This document shows, one piece after another, positions 26,227 to 34,954 of a stretch of 64,000 nt of DNA. This stretch comes from Desulfurivibrionaceae bacterium. GTDB lineage: Bacteria > Desulfobacterota > Desulfobulbia > Desulfobulbales > VMSU01. Every line of letters begins with the position of its first letter. Within the stretch, counting starts at the first letter, position 1. The stretch spans positions 1 through 64,000 of the forward strand of contig JAQYVV010000007.1 of NCBI GenBank assembly GCA_030145275.1. Direction: 5' to 3'. A model generated the notes under the pieces. That model saw nothing but the letters and a program-made list of their open reading frames with translations, made no database searches and had not been told where the DNA came from. The position numbers were made by a program, and so were the translations under genes.

Positions 26227-27326
26227 TGGATTACTATAAAGTTCTTGGCGTCAGCTCCACTGCAACACCTGAGGAGCTCAAAAAAAGCTATCGCAAAATG
26301 GCCATGAAATATCATCCTGACCGAAACCAGGGTGACACAGAGGCCGAAAATAAATTCAAATCTGCTGCCGAAGCGTACGAGGTCCTTAACAACCCCGAAA
26401 AACGGCAGATGTACGATCGCTTCGGAGTCGACGGCCTGAAAAATATGGGGCATAGCGGCCCCGGAAGTACTGATGATATTTTTTCAAGCTTTGGCGATAT
26501 TTTTGGAGACCTTTTCGGTTTTAGCGGCGGCTCGTCAAGTAGGACTAGACGTCAAGGGCCGATCCAAGGCTCTGACCTGAGGTATGACTTGCAGATCTCC
26601 TTTATGGAAGCCGTGCATGGCATCAGTAAAGAGATTGAAATCACCAAGCCTGACACCTGCTGGACCTGCGAGGGAAGCGGTTTACGCCCAGGCCACACAC
26701 CGCAAACTTGTTCAACCTGTAACGGACAGGGACAGGTCATGCGCTCACAAGGATTTTTTCGCGTCGCCACCACTTGCCCGCAATGCCGGGGCACGGGAGA
26801 AATGATCACAGATCCTTGCAGCGACTGTGATGGAAACGGCCTTGTAAATAAAAAGAAAAAGGTATCCCTGAAAATTCCTGCCGGTGTCAACACCGGAGCA
26901 AGAATGCGCCTGCAAAACGAAGGTCAGGGAGGCAGAAAAGGCGGCCCCCCGGGAGACCTCTACGTTATCCTGCATGTCGAGCCCCATGAGTTCTTTGAAA
27001 GAGAGGGAGAAAACATATACTGCAAACTACCTATATCCATGGTTAAAGCGGCACTTGGTTGTAAAATAGATGTGACCACCATTCACGGCAGTAAAAATAT
27101 AACTATTCCCAAAGGAATCCAGGCAGGCGAAACAATAACCCTGGGGTCAGAGGGAGTTCCGAGCCTTCGGGGACATGGTCGCGGAGATATGATTATCGAA
27201 GTCCTTGTGAAAACTCCAACCAATTTGAATAAAAAGAAAAAAGAGCTTCTAAAAGAATTTGCAGCCCTTGAAAAAGATGGCTGCGATGAAAAAGAGGAAG
27301 GTTTCTTCCAGAAACTTTTTCACTAA
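26226..27326 (+). CDS. dnaJ: DnaJ/Hsp40 co-chaperone
   Basis: 366 residues. J domain with YHPDRNQGD, Gly/Phe linker (GFSGGSSSRTRRQGP), four zinc-finger repeats CWTCEGSG, CSTCNGQG, CPQCRGTG, CSDCDGNG, then the two C-terminal beta domains with LPISMVKAALG and GRGDMIIEV. Complete type A DnaJ that stimulates DnaK. grpE and dnaK are not adjacent, unlike the usual dnaKJ order, so this may be a second or separated copy. Confidence 0.95.
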   Translation: MDYYKVLGVSSTATPEELKKSYRKMAMKYHPDRNQGDTEAENKFKSAAEAYEVLNNPEKRQMYDRFGVDGLKNMGHSGPGSTDDIFSSFGDIFGDLFGFSGGSSSRTRRQGPIQGSDLRYDLQISFMEAVHGISKEIEITKPDTCWTCEGSGLRPGHTPQTCSTCNGQGQVMRSQGFFRVATTCPQCRGTGEMITDPCSDCDGNGLVNKKKKVSLKIPAGVNTGARMRLQNEGQGGRKGGPPGDLYVILHVEPHEFFEREGENIYCKLPISMVKAALGCKIDVTTIHGSKNITIPKGIQAGETITLGSEGVPSLRGHGRGDMIIEVLVKTPTNLNKKKKELLKEFAALEKDGCDEKEEGFFQKLFH

Positions 27327-27329
27327 AAC

Positions 27330-27827
27330 ATGACTAGCCCATCAGCGAAACACTGTTCAAACCATTTTGACGCCGCAGGCAAGGCAAGAATGGTAGATGT
27401 CAGCAAAAAAAAAGACACCGCCAGGGAAGCCAAGGCTTCTGGCAAAATAAGCATGTCGGAAAAGGGTTTTAAGATGGTCAAATCCGGCAACTTCGAAAAG
27501 GGAGATGTTTTAGGAGTTGCCAGACTGGCGGGAATTATGGCCGCTAAACAAGTTGACAGACTCATCCCCTTAGCCCATCCGCTCAATATAACAAAAACTG
27601 AAATCGAATTTGATTTTGACGACACAGCCAACAGCATTGAAATTTTTGCAACGGTTGGTATAACGGGAAAAACCGGAGTTGAAATGGAGGCCTTGACCGC
27701 AGTTTCAATAACCGCGCTGACAATATATGACATGGCAAAATCGATTGACAAAGCTATGACAATTAAGGACATTAAGCTTTTATATAAAAGCGGAGGAAAA
27801 AGCGGAACATTTAAGAATAAATCTTGA
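27330..27827 (+). CDS. moaC: Cyclic pyranopterin monophosphate synthase
   Basis: 165 residues. ARMVDVSKKKDTAREAKASG, GVARLAGIMAAKQVDRLIPL, AHPLNITK and GVEMEALTAVSITALTIYDM (with the catalytic Lys/His region) are textbook MoaC. It acts in molybdenum cofactor synthesis, needed by formate dehydrogenases and similar anaerobic enzymes. It starts 3 nt after dnaJ. Confidence 0.95.
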   Translation: MTSPSAKHCSNHFDAAGKARMVDVSKKKDTAREAKASGKISMSEKGFKMVKSGNFEKGDVLGVARLAGIMAAKQVDRLIPLAHPLNITKTEIEFDFDDTANSIEIFATVGITGKTGVEMEALTAVSITALTIYDMAKSIDKAMTIKDIKLLYKSGGKSGTFKNKS

Positions 27828-27894
27828 TTTTTAGAACAAATATTTTTTAACATGGAGAACCGACCGAGCAGACTTTTGAAAAAAGGAGAACGTT

Positions 27895-28020
27895 ATGTTC
27901 TCTTTCGTTCAACAACCTGCAAATAAACGGATAGCTCATTCGGAGGAAAAGCATGGATCAGGAACAACTTTTATACTACAGGAAAAAACTAGAACGGATG
28001 AGGGACGACCTCCTCTCTGA
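27895..28020 (+). CDS. Possible 41-codon upstream ORF overlapping dksA
   Basis: ATG at 27895 has a better ribosome binding site (AAAAAAGGAGAACGTT) than dksA itself. The frame MFSFVQQPANKRIAHSEEKH runs through the dksA start in another frame and stops at 28018-28020, 68 nt into dksA. It could be a translational leader that affects dksA expression, or the first codons of a lost gene. Confidence 0.3.
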   Translation: MFSFVQQPANKRIAHSEEKHGSGTTFILQEKTRTDEGRPPL

Positions 28021-28315
28021 GGCTGATAAAACCTTGTCTGACATGACAGACCACAACGATCATTACCCGGACCCTGCTGATCGTGCAACAGCCGAATCAG
28101 ATCGTAATTTTGAGTTGCGAATCAGAGACAGGGAAAGAAAACTTCTTTCCAAAATAAAAAAAGCTCTTTCTCGTATTGATAACGAAGATTTCGGCATTTG
28201 TGATGATTGCGGGGATGATATTTCCCTTGAGCGCCTGGAGGCACGACCCGTAACAACTCTTTGTATTGACTGTAAAACTCAGCAGGAAGACGGCGAAAAA
28301 GCCAAAGGCCTTTAA
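27953..28315 (+). CDS. dksA: DksA/TraR family transcription factor
   Basis: 120 residues, TCGGAGGAAAAGC before ATG. Coiled coil from residue 4 to about 75 with the tip motif DPADRATAESDRN, then the zinc finger CDDCGDDISLERLEARP...CIDC. DksA enters the polymerase secondary channel and works with ppGpp. Confidence 0.93.
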   Translation: MDQEQLLYYRKKLERMRDDLLSEADKTLSDMTDHNDHYPDPADRATAESDRNFELRIRDRERKLLSKIKKALSRIDNEDFGICDDCGDDISLERLEARPVTTLCIDCKTQQEDGEKAKGL

Positions 28316-28367
28316 TGAGAGTAGATTCTTCCCTGCTACAGCCAGCAACCCTTACTTAATTCTGATT

Positions 28368-29366
28368 ATGCCAGAACTGCGAAAAGACCCTATTCTCGGA
28401 CGATGGATCATCATCTCAAAAGAGCGCGGCAAACGCCCAACCGATTTCATCATTGACAAAGATGAATCCAAGGGTGGTTTTTGTCCTCTATGCTCAGGTA
28501 ACGAAAAAACAACCCCCCCTGAGGTCTTAAACTACGCCCCCGCGCCGCATATCCCGAACACCCCCGGCTGGGACCTTCGTGTCGTTCCTAATAAATATCC
28601 CGCCCTAGTCATTGAAGGTGATTTAGACAAGGTGGGCGAAGGTCTCTACGACAAAATGAACGGCATTGGTGCCCATGAAGTTATTATTGAGACACCTAAC
28701 CATGATGAGGCCTTTACTTATTTACCTAAAGAGAGGATGAAGCTTGTCTTTGTCGCCTTTCGAGACAGGCTCGCAGACCTGGCCCACGACCCCCGTTTTA
28801 AATATGTCATGATCTTTAAGAATCATGGCCGGGCAGCAGGAGCCTCACTGGAGCACTCACACTCGCAGCTGGTGGCCCTACCTATTTTACCTAGAATGAT
28901 CACCTCTGAGCTTGAAGGGTGTCTCGCCTATTTCAAGTATAAAGAACGATGTATCTTCTGCGACATAATTCATCAGGAAAAAAGCCAAAAGAGCAGGGTG
29001 GTATGCGAAAATGAAAAATTTATTGCTTTTGTGCCATTTGCTCCCAGATCTCCTTTTGAAATGTGGGTCCTTCCCAAGCAACACTCCTCCTCCTACGTAT
29101 CCATGGACAACCGCTCCTTTGACTCACTTACAGAGCTCTTTTCCGAATGTATGCTGAGGCTGGACAAATGTATGGCAGGCGTACCTTATAATTTCGTTTT
29201 ACATACCGCACCTCTAAGATCCCAACCTTTAGATCACTTTCACTGGCATTTTGAAATTATGCCTAAACTTACTTCCATAGCGGGTTTTGAGTGGGGATCA
29301 GGGTTTTATATTAACCCAATACCACCAGAAGAAGCGGCCGAATTCCTAAGGGAAGTACAGATATAG
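28368..29366 (+). CDS. galT: Galactose-1-phosphate uridylyltransferase
   Basis: 332 residues from ATG 28368 (MPELRKDPILGRWIIIS), the conserved family start; the longer frame overlaps dksA. CPLCSGNE near residue 43 and CIFCDI are metal-site cysteines; GASLEHSHSQLVALP contains the nucleotidylated H-x-H-x-Q, and HFHWHFEIMPKL is the second His motif. It may act as GalT or as the related UDP-sugar/ADP-sugar phosphorylase-type enzyme common in anaerobes. Confidence 0.88.
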   Translation: MPELRKDPILGRWIIISKERGKRPTDFIIDKDESKGGFCPLCSGNEKTTPPEVLNYAPAPHIPNTPGWDLRVVPNKYPALVIEGDLDKVGEGLYDKMNGIGAHEVIIETPNHDEAFTYLPKERMKLVFVAFRDRLADLAHDPRFKYVMIFKNHGRAAGASLEHSHSQLVALPILPRMITSELEGCLAYFKYKERCIFCDIIHQEKSQKSRVVCENEKFIAFVPFAPRSPFEMWVLPKQHSSSYVSMDNRSFDSLTELFSECMLRLDKCMAGVPYNFVLHTAPLRSQPLDHFHWHFEIMPKLTSIAGFEWGSGFYINPIPPEEAAEFLREVQI

Positions 29367-29376
29367 GGAGACCATC

Positions 29377-29727
29377 ATGAAAAACATCCTACTTGTTGAC
29401 GATGAAGACAGCATCCATCTCCTCTACCGTGAAGAATTTGAAGAGGAGGGCTATAAGGTACACTCAGCTTTATCCGGCGAAGAAGCCTTGGAACTACTCA
29501 AAACCCTGCCAACTGATCTTGTCATTCTGGATATCAATATGCCCGGCATGAGCGGCCTGGATGCCCTTCGAAAAATAAAAGAAATCAACCCACAACTGCC
29601 CGTCATATTAAGTTCCGCATACCAAGAGTTCAAACAGGACCTTTCCTCCTGGGCCTCAGATGAATATGTCGTAAAATCAGCTAATCTTGACGAACTCAAA
29701 GCGGCTGTAAAACGTCATATTTCCTAA
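29377..29727 (+). CDS. Single-domain response regulator
   Basis: 116 residues, a receiver only: NILLVDDEDSIHLLYREEF with the acidic pair, phospho-Asp in DLVILDINMPGMSG (Asp about 52), then ILSSAY and a KS in place of the usual KP (VVKSANLDEL). It lies 10 nt after galT. No kinase is nearby; a target cannot be named. Confidence 0.88.
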   Translation: MKNILLVDDEDSIHLLYREEFEEEGYKVHSALSGEEALELLKTLPTDLVILDINMPGMSGLDALRKIKEINPQLPVILSSAYQEFKQDLSSWASDEYVVKSANLDELKAAVKRHIS

Positions 29728-29876
29728 TAATCTTTCAAGCAAATCTCTACCAGCGCTTACAGAGACTTGCTTGAGTCAAACAATGCATCCTCTGTTTCAC
29801 CTCTGAACTGCCTTGTTAGGCCCGGCCAAGAGTGGCACAGAATAGCATCTTCAACAGATTGTCAGAAACAAAAAGA

Positions 29877-30638
29877 ATGAAAGATATCCAGAGTCAACCT
29901 GATCACCGCCGCATCAACATCAAGAAGGTGGGGGTTAAGAATATTGCCTACCCAATCACCGTCCGGGACAAAGAAAAAAAGACCCAAAAAACCGTGGCAA
30001 CCGTAAATATGTACGTCAACCTGCCGCACCAGTTCAAAGGCACACATATGAGTCGGTTTGTAGAAATTCTAAACCGCTTTCACGGTGAAATAAATCTAAA
30101 AAGCTTTCATCTTATTCTCCAGGAAATGAAAAACAAGCTGCAGGCCGAAGCAGCTCATATGGAGATAGAATTTCCATATTTTTTGAAGAAAAAATCTCCT
30201 TCAACGTCGGTGGGAATTGTAGAGTATAAATGTAAGATGCATGGTTCCTTGAGCTCAGTAGACGATCTTATTTTGGAACTGCATGTGCCGATATCCCCTC
30301 CTTCACTCGTCAAGATCGGTCACGGATTACCTAAATCTCTTGGTCATTGGGGCGTTGCAATCGTCAGACTAAAATTTCGTCATTTTATCTGGATTGAAGA
30401 CATAATCGACATGGTGGAAAAAGTCACCTGCCATGACTGTAGCTGGGCTGAAGACGAAGGCCAAGAGGGCCACACCGTTGCGGCCCTCACCGTCGAATCT
30501 CTCACAAAATCATTGGGAGAAAAACTGCAAAGCAATGACGACCTGAGCTGGTTTACGGTAACTGTCAAAAATCTTTCGGAAGGCTGTTCGATTTTCGCAT
30601 CGCTTGATTCCACCAACGAAGCGGCACTACAGGCATAA
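29877..30638 (+). CDS. folE2: GTP cyclohydrolase FolE2
   Basis: 253 residues from ATG 29877 (MKDIQSQPDHRRINIKKVGV), the usual family start; a GTG 45 nt upstream is the alternative. Type IB GTP cyclohydrolase: VNMYVNLPHQFKGTHMSRFV, EAAHMEIEFPYFLKKKSPST, KCKMHGS, and the WIEDIIDMVE block near 185. It makes dihydroneopterin triphosphate for folate and, in bacteria with queuosine synthesis, for preQ0; that would feed QueC/Tgt seen in this window. FolE2 does not depend on zinc, which fits a genome that also invests in ZnuABC (inference). Confidence 0.92.
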   Translation: MKDIQSQPDHRRINIKKVGVKNIAYPITVRDKEKKTQKTVATVNMYVNLPHQFKGTHMSRFVEILNRFHGEINLKSFHLILQEMKNKLQAEAAHMEIEFPYFLKKKSPSTSVGIVEYKCKMHGSLSSVDDLILELHVPISPPSLVKIGHGLPKSLGHWGVAIVRLKFRHFIWIEDIIDMVEKVTCHDCSWAEDEGQEGHTVAALTVESLTKSLGEKLQSNDDLSWFTVTVKNLSEGCSIFASLDSTNEAALQA

Positions 30639-30675
30639 AAAAACTTAATAACCAAGAAACCCAAAAGGCCTCCAT

Positions 30676-32754
30676 ATGCACCAGGAACTTATATTTGAAA
30701 TAGGAACAGAGGAAATTCCAGCAGGTTATATCGTCCCCGCCCTTGAAAGCCTGAAAAGTAACATGGCTGCCAAACTTAAGGATCTAAACCTATCCTTTAC
30801 TAGTATACAAGGAGCGGCAACCCCCCGCCGTCTTGCCGTTTGCGTTAAACAACTAGAGGAGCGCCAGCCGGATTTGGTTGAGGAACTGCTCGGTCCACCG
30901 AAGAGTGCCGCTTATGACACAAACGGCAACCCGACCAAGGCTGCAGAAGGTTTTGCCAAATCAAAGGGCATGGCCCTTGAAGACTTGCAAATTGTTTCAA
31001 CCCCAAAAGGTGAATACCTCATGGTTGTCCAGGAACAAAAAGGACGTGAGACCAAAGAACTGCTTATGGATCTGCTTCCCGGGGTGGTCAAAGAGATCCC
31101 CTTTCCTAAATCCATGCGCTGGGGCGATGGCAGATTCAGTTTTGCCCGACCCATTCAATGGCTTGTCGCTCTGTTCAACGCTCAGCCCGTCCCTTTCAGT
31201 ATTGAGGGAGGGGGAGAAGCTGGCAACCTAAGCTTGGGCCATAGATTTATGGCACCCCAACCTTTTGAAGTAACCAGCTTTGATGACTATATCGCCTCTT
31301 TGCGTGACCGTCATGTCCTTGCTGACATCCAAGAGAGAAAAGACGCTGTTGTTGCTGAAATTACCCGCGCAGCTGGGGCTGTTGGAGGGACAATCCTTGC
31401 CGACGACGACCTGGTAGATACAGTTACCAATCTTGTTGAAAAACCGTATGCAATCTGCGGCTCCTTTGACAAAAAATTCCTAGACCTTCCAAATGAAGTT
31501 CTCATCACATCCATGCGAGAACATCAGAAATATTTTGCCATAACAAATGCAGATGGCAAACTAATGCCCAATTTTATTGCAGTAAACAATACAGAAATAA
31601 AGGACGTAAATCTTGGCGCAGAAGGCCACCAACGCGTCTTGCGGGCCCGCCTTGAAGACGCCATGTTTTTTTTCAATGACGACCTGGACAAGAACCTGGC
31701 TGATTTTGTCCCTGCTCTCAACGGCATTGTCTTCCAGGCAAAACTGGGAACCATGCTCGATAAAACTGAGCGCGTAAGTAAACTTGCCGGCATCCTGGCA
31801 GAAAAGCTTTCTCCAGAAAACAGTGATAATGCCAGAAGAGCCGCCCATCTTGCCAAAGCTGACCTGCTTTCCGCCATGGTAAATGAATTTCCCTCCCTGC
31901 AAGGTGTCATGGGACAGGACTACGCAATCAGGGCAAATGAGACCCCAGAGGTGGCGACAGCTATCAAAGAACATTACATGCCCATACGGGCAGGCAGCGC
32001 ACTTCCCCAGGAAAAAACAGGAGCAATTGTAGGGATAGCTGACCGTATTGACACCATTTGCGGTTGCTTCGGCATCGGCCAAACCCCCACAGGCACAACA
32101 GACCCCTTCGGTTTACGACGCCTTGCCCTCGGACTTATTCATATTATTGAACAGCACCATTTTTCAATCTCTCTATCTGATCTTATCCATGAGGCCTTGA
32201 CTCTTTTCGAGGATAAACTGACAGAAGAAAAGAGTGAAGGCCTGAAAAATGTTACTAGTTTTATAATGGGCCGCTACATCAATGACAAAATCAACAAAGG
32301 CACCTCTGCGGATACGGTTGAAGCGGTCACCTCTGTTCATTTTGATGATATAATTGACTGCAGCCTCAAAATTGAGGCCTTGAAATCAGTCAGCGGTCAA
32401 GGCAGTTTTCCTCTTCTCGCAGGCTCTTTTAAGAGGGTTATGAATATCATCAAGGCGCACAGGGACTATACGGTAGATGAAAGCCTTTTGGAAAAAGATG
32501 CAGAAAAAAACCTTTTTTCTGCCTATAAAGATGTATATACTGTAGTTAAACCTCTTATTGAAGCACGCCAATATGAAGAGGCCATGCAGACCATTTTGAA
32601 AATGAAAGAGCCAATTGACCTGTTCTTTGACGGGGTCATGGTTATGGCGGAAGATGAAAAACTAAAGAATAATCGACTTGCCCTGCTTAATTCTATTGCC
32701 GGCCTCTTTTTAAAGATTGGTGATTTTTCAAAAATGTACGCTATAAATAAGTAA
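30676..32754 (+). CDS. glyS: Glycyl-tRNA synthetase beta subunit
   Basis: 692 residues. ELIFEIGTEEIPAGYIVPAL at the start, TPRRLAVCVKQL, GPPKSAAYD, GGTILADDDLVDTVTNLVEK, HQKYFAI, and the C-terminal DRIDTICGCFGIGQTPTGTT with DPFGLRRLALGLI. The catalytic alpha subunit glyQ, normally just upstream, is not adjacent; folE2 occupies that place, so glyQ must be elsewhere. Confidence 0.96.
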   Translation: MHQELIFEIGTEEIPAGYIVPALESLKSNMAAKLKDLNLSFTSIQGAATPRRLAVCVKQLEERQPDLVEELLGPPKSAAYDTNGNPTKAAEGFAKSKGMALEDLQIVSTPKGEYLMVVQEQKGRETKELLMDLLPGVVKEIPFPKSMRWGDGRFSFARPIQWLVALFNAQPVPFSIEGGGEAGNLSLGHRFMAPQPFEVTSFDDYIASLRDRHVLADIQERKDAVVAEITRAAGAVGGTILADDDLVDTVTNLVEKPYAICGSFDKKFLDLPNEVLITSMREHQKYFAITNADGKLMPNFIAVNNTEIKDVNLGAEGHQRVLRARLEDAMFFFNDDLDKNLADFVPALNGIVFQAKLGTMLDKTERVSKLAGILAEKLSPENSDNARRAAHLAKADLLSAMVNEFPSLQGVMGQDYAIRANETPEVATAIKEHYMPIRAGSALPQEKTGAIVGIADRIDTICGCFGIGQTPTGTTDPFGLRRLALGLIHIIEQHHFSISLSDLIHEALTLFEDKLTEEKSEGLKNVTSFIMGRYINDKINKGTSADTVEAVTSVHFDDIIDCSLKIEALKSVSGQGSFPLLAGSFKRVMNIIKAHRDYTVDESLLEKDAEKNLFSAYKDVYTVVKPLIEARQYEEAMQTILKMKEPIDLFFDGVMVMAEDEKLKNNRLALLNSIAGLFLKIGDFSKMYAINK

Positions 32755-32793
32755 CCTGCTCTCTTCTTTTCACTCAGCTGACAACTGGGGCGT

Positions 32794-33003
32794 ATGATAA
32801 CAGACTACAAAATTGACTACAGGGCCCAGACCGCTGCTCACTTCACAACCTATTCCATGACCGAGCAGTCAAGACAAATTCTCGCCCGAAACAATAGCAG
32901 ACTACAAACTATTGCAGATAATGCCAGGCAGACCTTCAGCTCCCAAGCCATTCAGAAGATGCGTAACTCTTTCATCGGTTCAAATGTGAATACTATTGCT
33001 TAG
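32794..33003 (+). CDS. Small hypothetical protein
   Basis: 69 residues, MITDYKIDYRAQTAAHFTTY at the start, no membrane segment or Cys. The ribosome binding site (ACTGGGGCGT) is weak. It lies 39 nt after glyS and 35 nt before a response regulator. No family recognised; coding status is uncertain but the frame fills the gap well. Confidence 0.4.
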   Translation: MITDYKIDYRAQTAAHFTTYSMTEQSRQILARNNSRLQTIADNARQTFSSQAIQKMRNSFIGSNVNTIA

Positions 33004-33038
33004 ACTAGCAAAAGAGCGGCCAAGGAAAAAGCAAAGAT

Positions 33039-33650
33039 ATGACGAACCCAGATAGGAAAGATACAATCCTTATCGTCGAAGATCATCCGACAACCAGAAA
33101 ACTCCTCGAAAACATCTTACAGGAGGACTACCAAGTTATCTTGGCAGGAAATGGCATCGAGGCCCTTGAAATCCTGACCCACAGGAGCGATATTGATCTT
33201 ATTCTCCTGGATATAATCATGCCAGAACTGAATGGCTACGAAGTCTGTAAAAAGATCAGGGCAAATCCGGTAACTGAAAATATTCCTATAATTTTTCTTA
33301 CTGTTTTGGATGCTGAAGATGCAGAATCAAAAGGTTTTATGCTTGGGGTTAATGAGTACATTATAAAACCAGTGAACCGTATACGACTCAAAACAAGAAT
33401 TAAAAATCAACTAGAATTAAAGCATAAAACGGATCTGCTGACCCAAAAAAACCATGAACTGGAAGAGGCCCTCGAACATATAAAAAAGCTGCACGGGATT
33501 CTGCCCATATGCTCATTCTGTAGACAAATCAGGAGTGATGATGGGCATTGGTCTAACATAGAGGAGTATGTCAAAAAACACACAAGCGCTCAATTCAGTC
33601 ACGGCGTTTGCCCCCAATGTATGAAAAAAAACTATCCTGAAATTTCCTAA
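33039..33650 (+). CDS. Response regulator with C-terminal cysteine-rich output region
   Basis: 203 residues. Receiver domain at 1-125 (ILIVEDHPTTRKLLENIL, phospho-Asp in LILLDIIMPELNGYEV, YIIKPVNR), a coiled coil to about 155, then ILPICSFCRQIRSDDGHWSN, IEEYVKKHTSAQFSHGVCPQ and CMKKNYPE. The C-terminal block with its paired C-x-x-C is frequent at the end of receiver and PAS proteins in deltaproteobacteria; its function is not established. The TAA stop codon is the left border of repeat B5. Confidence 0.85.
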   Translation: MTNPDRKDTILIVEDHPTTRKLLENILQEDYQVILAGNGIEALEILTHRSDIDLILLDIIMPELNGYEVCKKIRANPVTENIPIIFLTVLDAEDAESKGFMLGVNEYIIKPVNRIRLKTRIKNQLELKHKTDLLTQKNHELEEALEHIKKLHGILPICSFCRQIRSDDGHWSNIEEYVKKHTSAQFSHGVCPQCMKKNYPEIS

Positions 33651-33947
33651 TCCAGATAACTGGAAATAAGTACCTTAACAGTAGTTGCAACACCTTTAAA
33701 TGAATCTACTGTTTTCAGTTCTTGCCACTCTGTTCAGTACCCCCCTGTGGGGTGCAAAAATTACTAAATTTCTTTGTAACTTTTCAGCGTAGGCTGGAAA
33801 TTACCCTTAACTCCAGACTGTAACTGTTCAGATGTGCTTCATATTCGTTCATTTAGGGCTTCGAAGCATACTCGTGCTATTCGAGAAGACCTAAATGGGC
33901 GAAGATGGAGTGCAGCTGAACAGTTACAATTATTTCTAAGGTACTAA
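33647..33947 (+). repeat. Family B palindromic element, copy B5, interrupted by other insertions
   Basis: CTAA borders at 33647-33650 and 33944-33947. The left half runs to TTCTTGCCA (about 33728); the right half resumes at ATTTCTAAGGTACTAA. Roughly 200 nt of foreign sequence lie between, including the complete C2. The left hairpin is TCCAG ATAA CTGGA, a compensated variant of TCCGG/CCGGA. Confidence 0.88.
33820..33927. repeat. Family C palindromic element, copy C2, nested in B5
   Basis: GTAACTGTTCAG...CTGAACAGTTAC ends over 108 bp; inner arms around CATTTAGGGCTTCGAAGCAT and TCGAGAAGACCTAAATG. About 90% of its interior motifs are shared with C1 (ATATTCGTTCATTT, GGGCGAAGATGG). Confidence 0.92.
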
Positions 33948-33955
33948 GTAACAAA

Positions 33956-34210
33956 ATGGGTTGCTGTCGAAAATTGTTCTCAAAAGACGACGAAACCAGT
34001 CGATCTATTATCTGTCTTAAATGGGTTTTGCCAATAAGAATCGTAGTACTTGGCAGCCTCGCAGGAACCGCATACTATACCTTTAGAAATGCGGGAATTT
34101 TGCCAGCTTTAACGGTTCTGCTTATTCTTCTTCACCTTTTCCTTGCTTTCTCAGCACTAAACGAATGCCGCCGCAGTATTGTGCATCACAAAATGCTCAG
34201 AAATATGTAG
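33956..34210 (+). CDS. Small membrane protein, two predicted helices
   Basis: 84 residues: a Cys-rich head MGCCRKLFSKDDETSRSIIC, helices about 28-46 (RIVVLGSLAGTAYYTF region) and 49-66 (LPALTVLLILLHLFLAFSAL), and a basic tail. No typical ribosome binding site is present; the AAGG of the B5 right end lies 16 nt upstream. No family recognised. Confidence 0.45.
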   Translation: MGCCRKLFSKDDETSRSIICLKWVLPIRIVVLGSLAGTAYYTFRNAGILPALTVLLILLHLFLAFSALNECRRSIVHHKMLRNM

Positions 34211-34303
34211 CAATCCAGGAGCACCTCAACTCGGGGGCGTTGCTTACCTCATCCATTTTTTGCCAATGGACACAACAGCGCCATGTCCCTAAAAAATTAT
34301 CCA

Positions 34304-34939
34304 TTACGACTTCACCAGATTGGGTTGCACAACCCCCAACTTTACTAGGCTATCCACGACCTCTGCCAATGGCAGCCCCACTACATTTGAATAGGATCCT
34401 CTTATTTTTTCCACCAGAACACCGCCTCTTCCCTGAATCCCATAAGCCCCCGCCTTGTCGAGCGGTTCTCCTGTGGCAACATAGGCATGTAAAAAATCTT
34501 CTGAGCTTTTAAAAAAAAGAACTTCTGTTTTGACAGCTCTTTGGATACTGACCGATTTACACTCGTTACAGATGCTAAACCCAGTCCAAACGTCATGCCA
34601 TTTGCCATTTAGCATATTCAACATCTCAAAGGCCGCTGTCCGGCCAGCAGGTTTCCCAAGTATGCGCTCACCCAGGACAACAACGGTGTCTGCGCCAACA
34701 ACCCATGCCTCAGGATTATGCCTCGCCACTGCCAGGGCCTTGTCCAGGGACAAGCGTTTGACAAAGGGCTCAGGCCCCTCATTTTCACGCAGATTTTCTT
34801 CCACGTCAGCCACCTGAACTTCAAAATCAACCCCCATATCGAGAAAAAACTGCTTCCTCCGAGGCGACCCCGAGGCCAGAACAAGGCGAGATTGGCTATG
34901 AAACATTGAGTATTCTTTGGCGGCTATCATCTCCGACAT
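34304..34939 (-). CDS. maf: Maf-type nucleoside triphosphate pyrophosphatase
   Basis: 211 residues from ATG 34939 with CAGGGT 8 nt upstream (a later ATG at 34906 is also possible). LVLASGSPRRKQFF, VVGADTVVVLGERILGKP and EPLDKAGAYGIQGRGG are the three Maf signatures. Likely removes dTTP/UTP or modified nucleotides; some family members affect septum formation. It lies 15 nt downstream of fabL and is probably co-transcribed. Confidence 0.93.
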   Translation of the reverse strand: MSEMIAAKEYSMFHSQSRLVLASGSPRRKQFFLDMGVDFEVQVADVEENLRENEGPEPFVKRLSLDKALAVARHNPEAWVVGADTVVVLGERILGKPAGRTAAFEMLNMLNGKWHDVWTGFSICNECKSVSIQRAVKTEVLFFKSSEDFLHAYVATGEPLDKAGAYGIQGRGGVLVEKIRGSYSNVVGLPLAEVVDSLVKLGVVQPNLVKS

Positions 34940-34954
34940 TGTCACGACCCTGCT

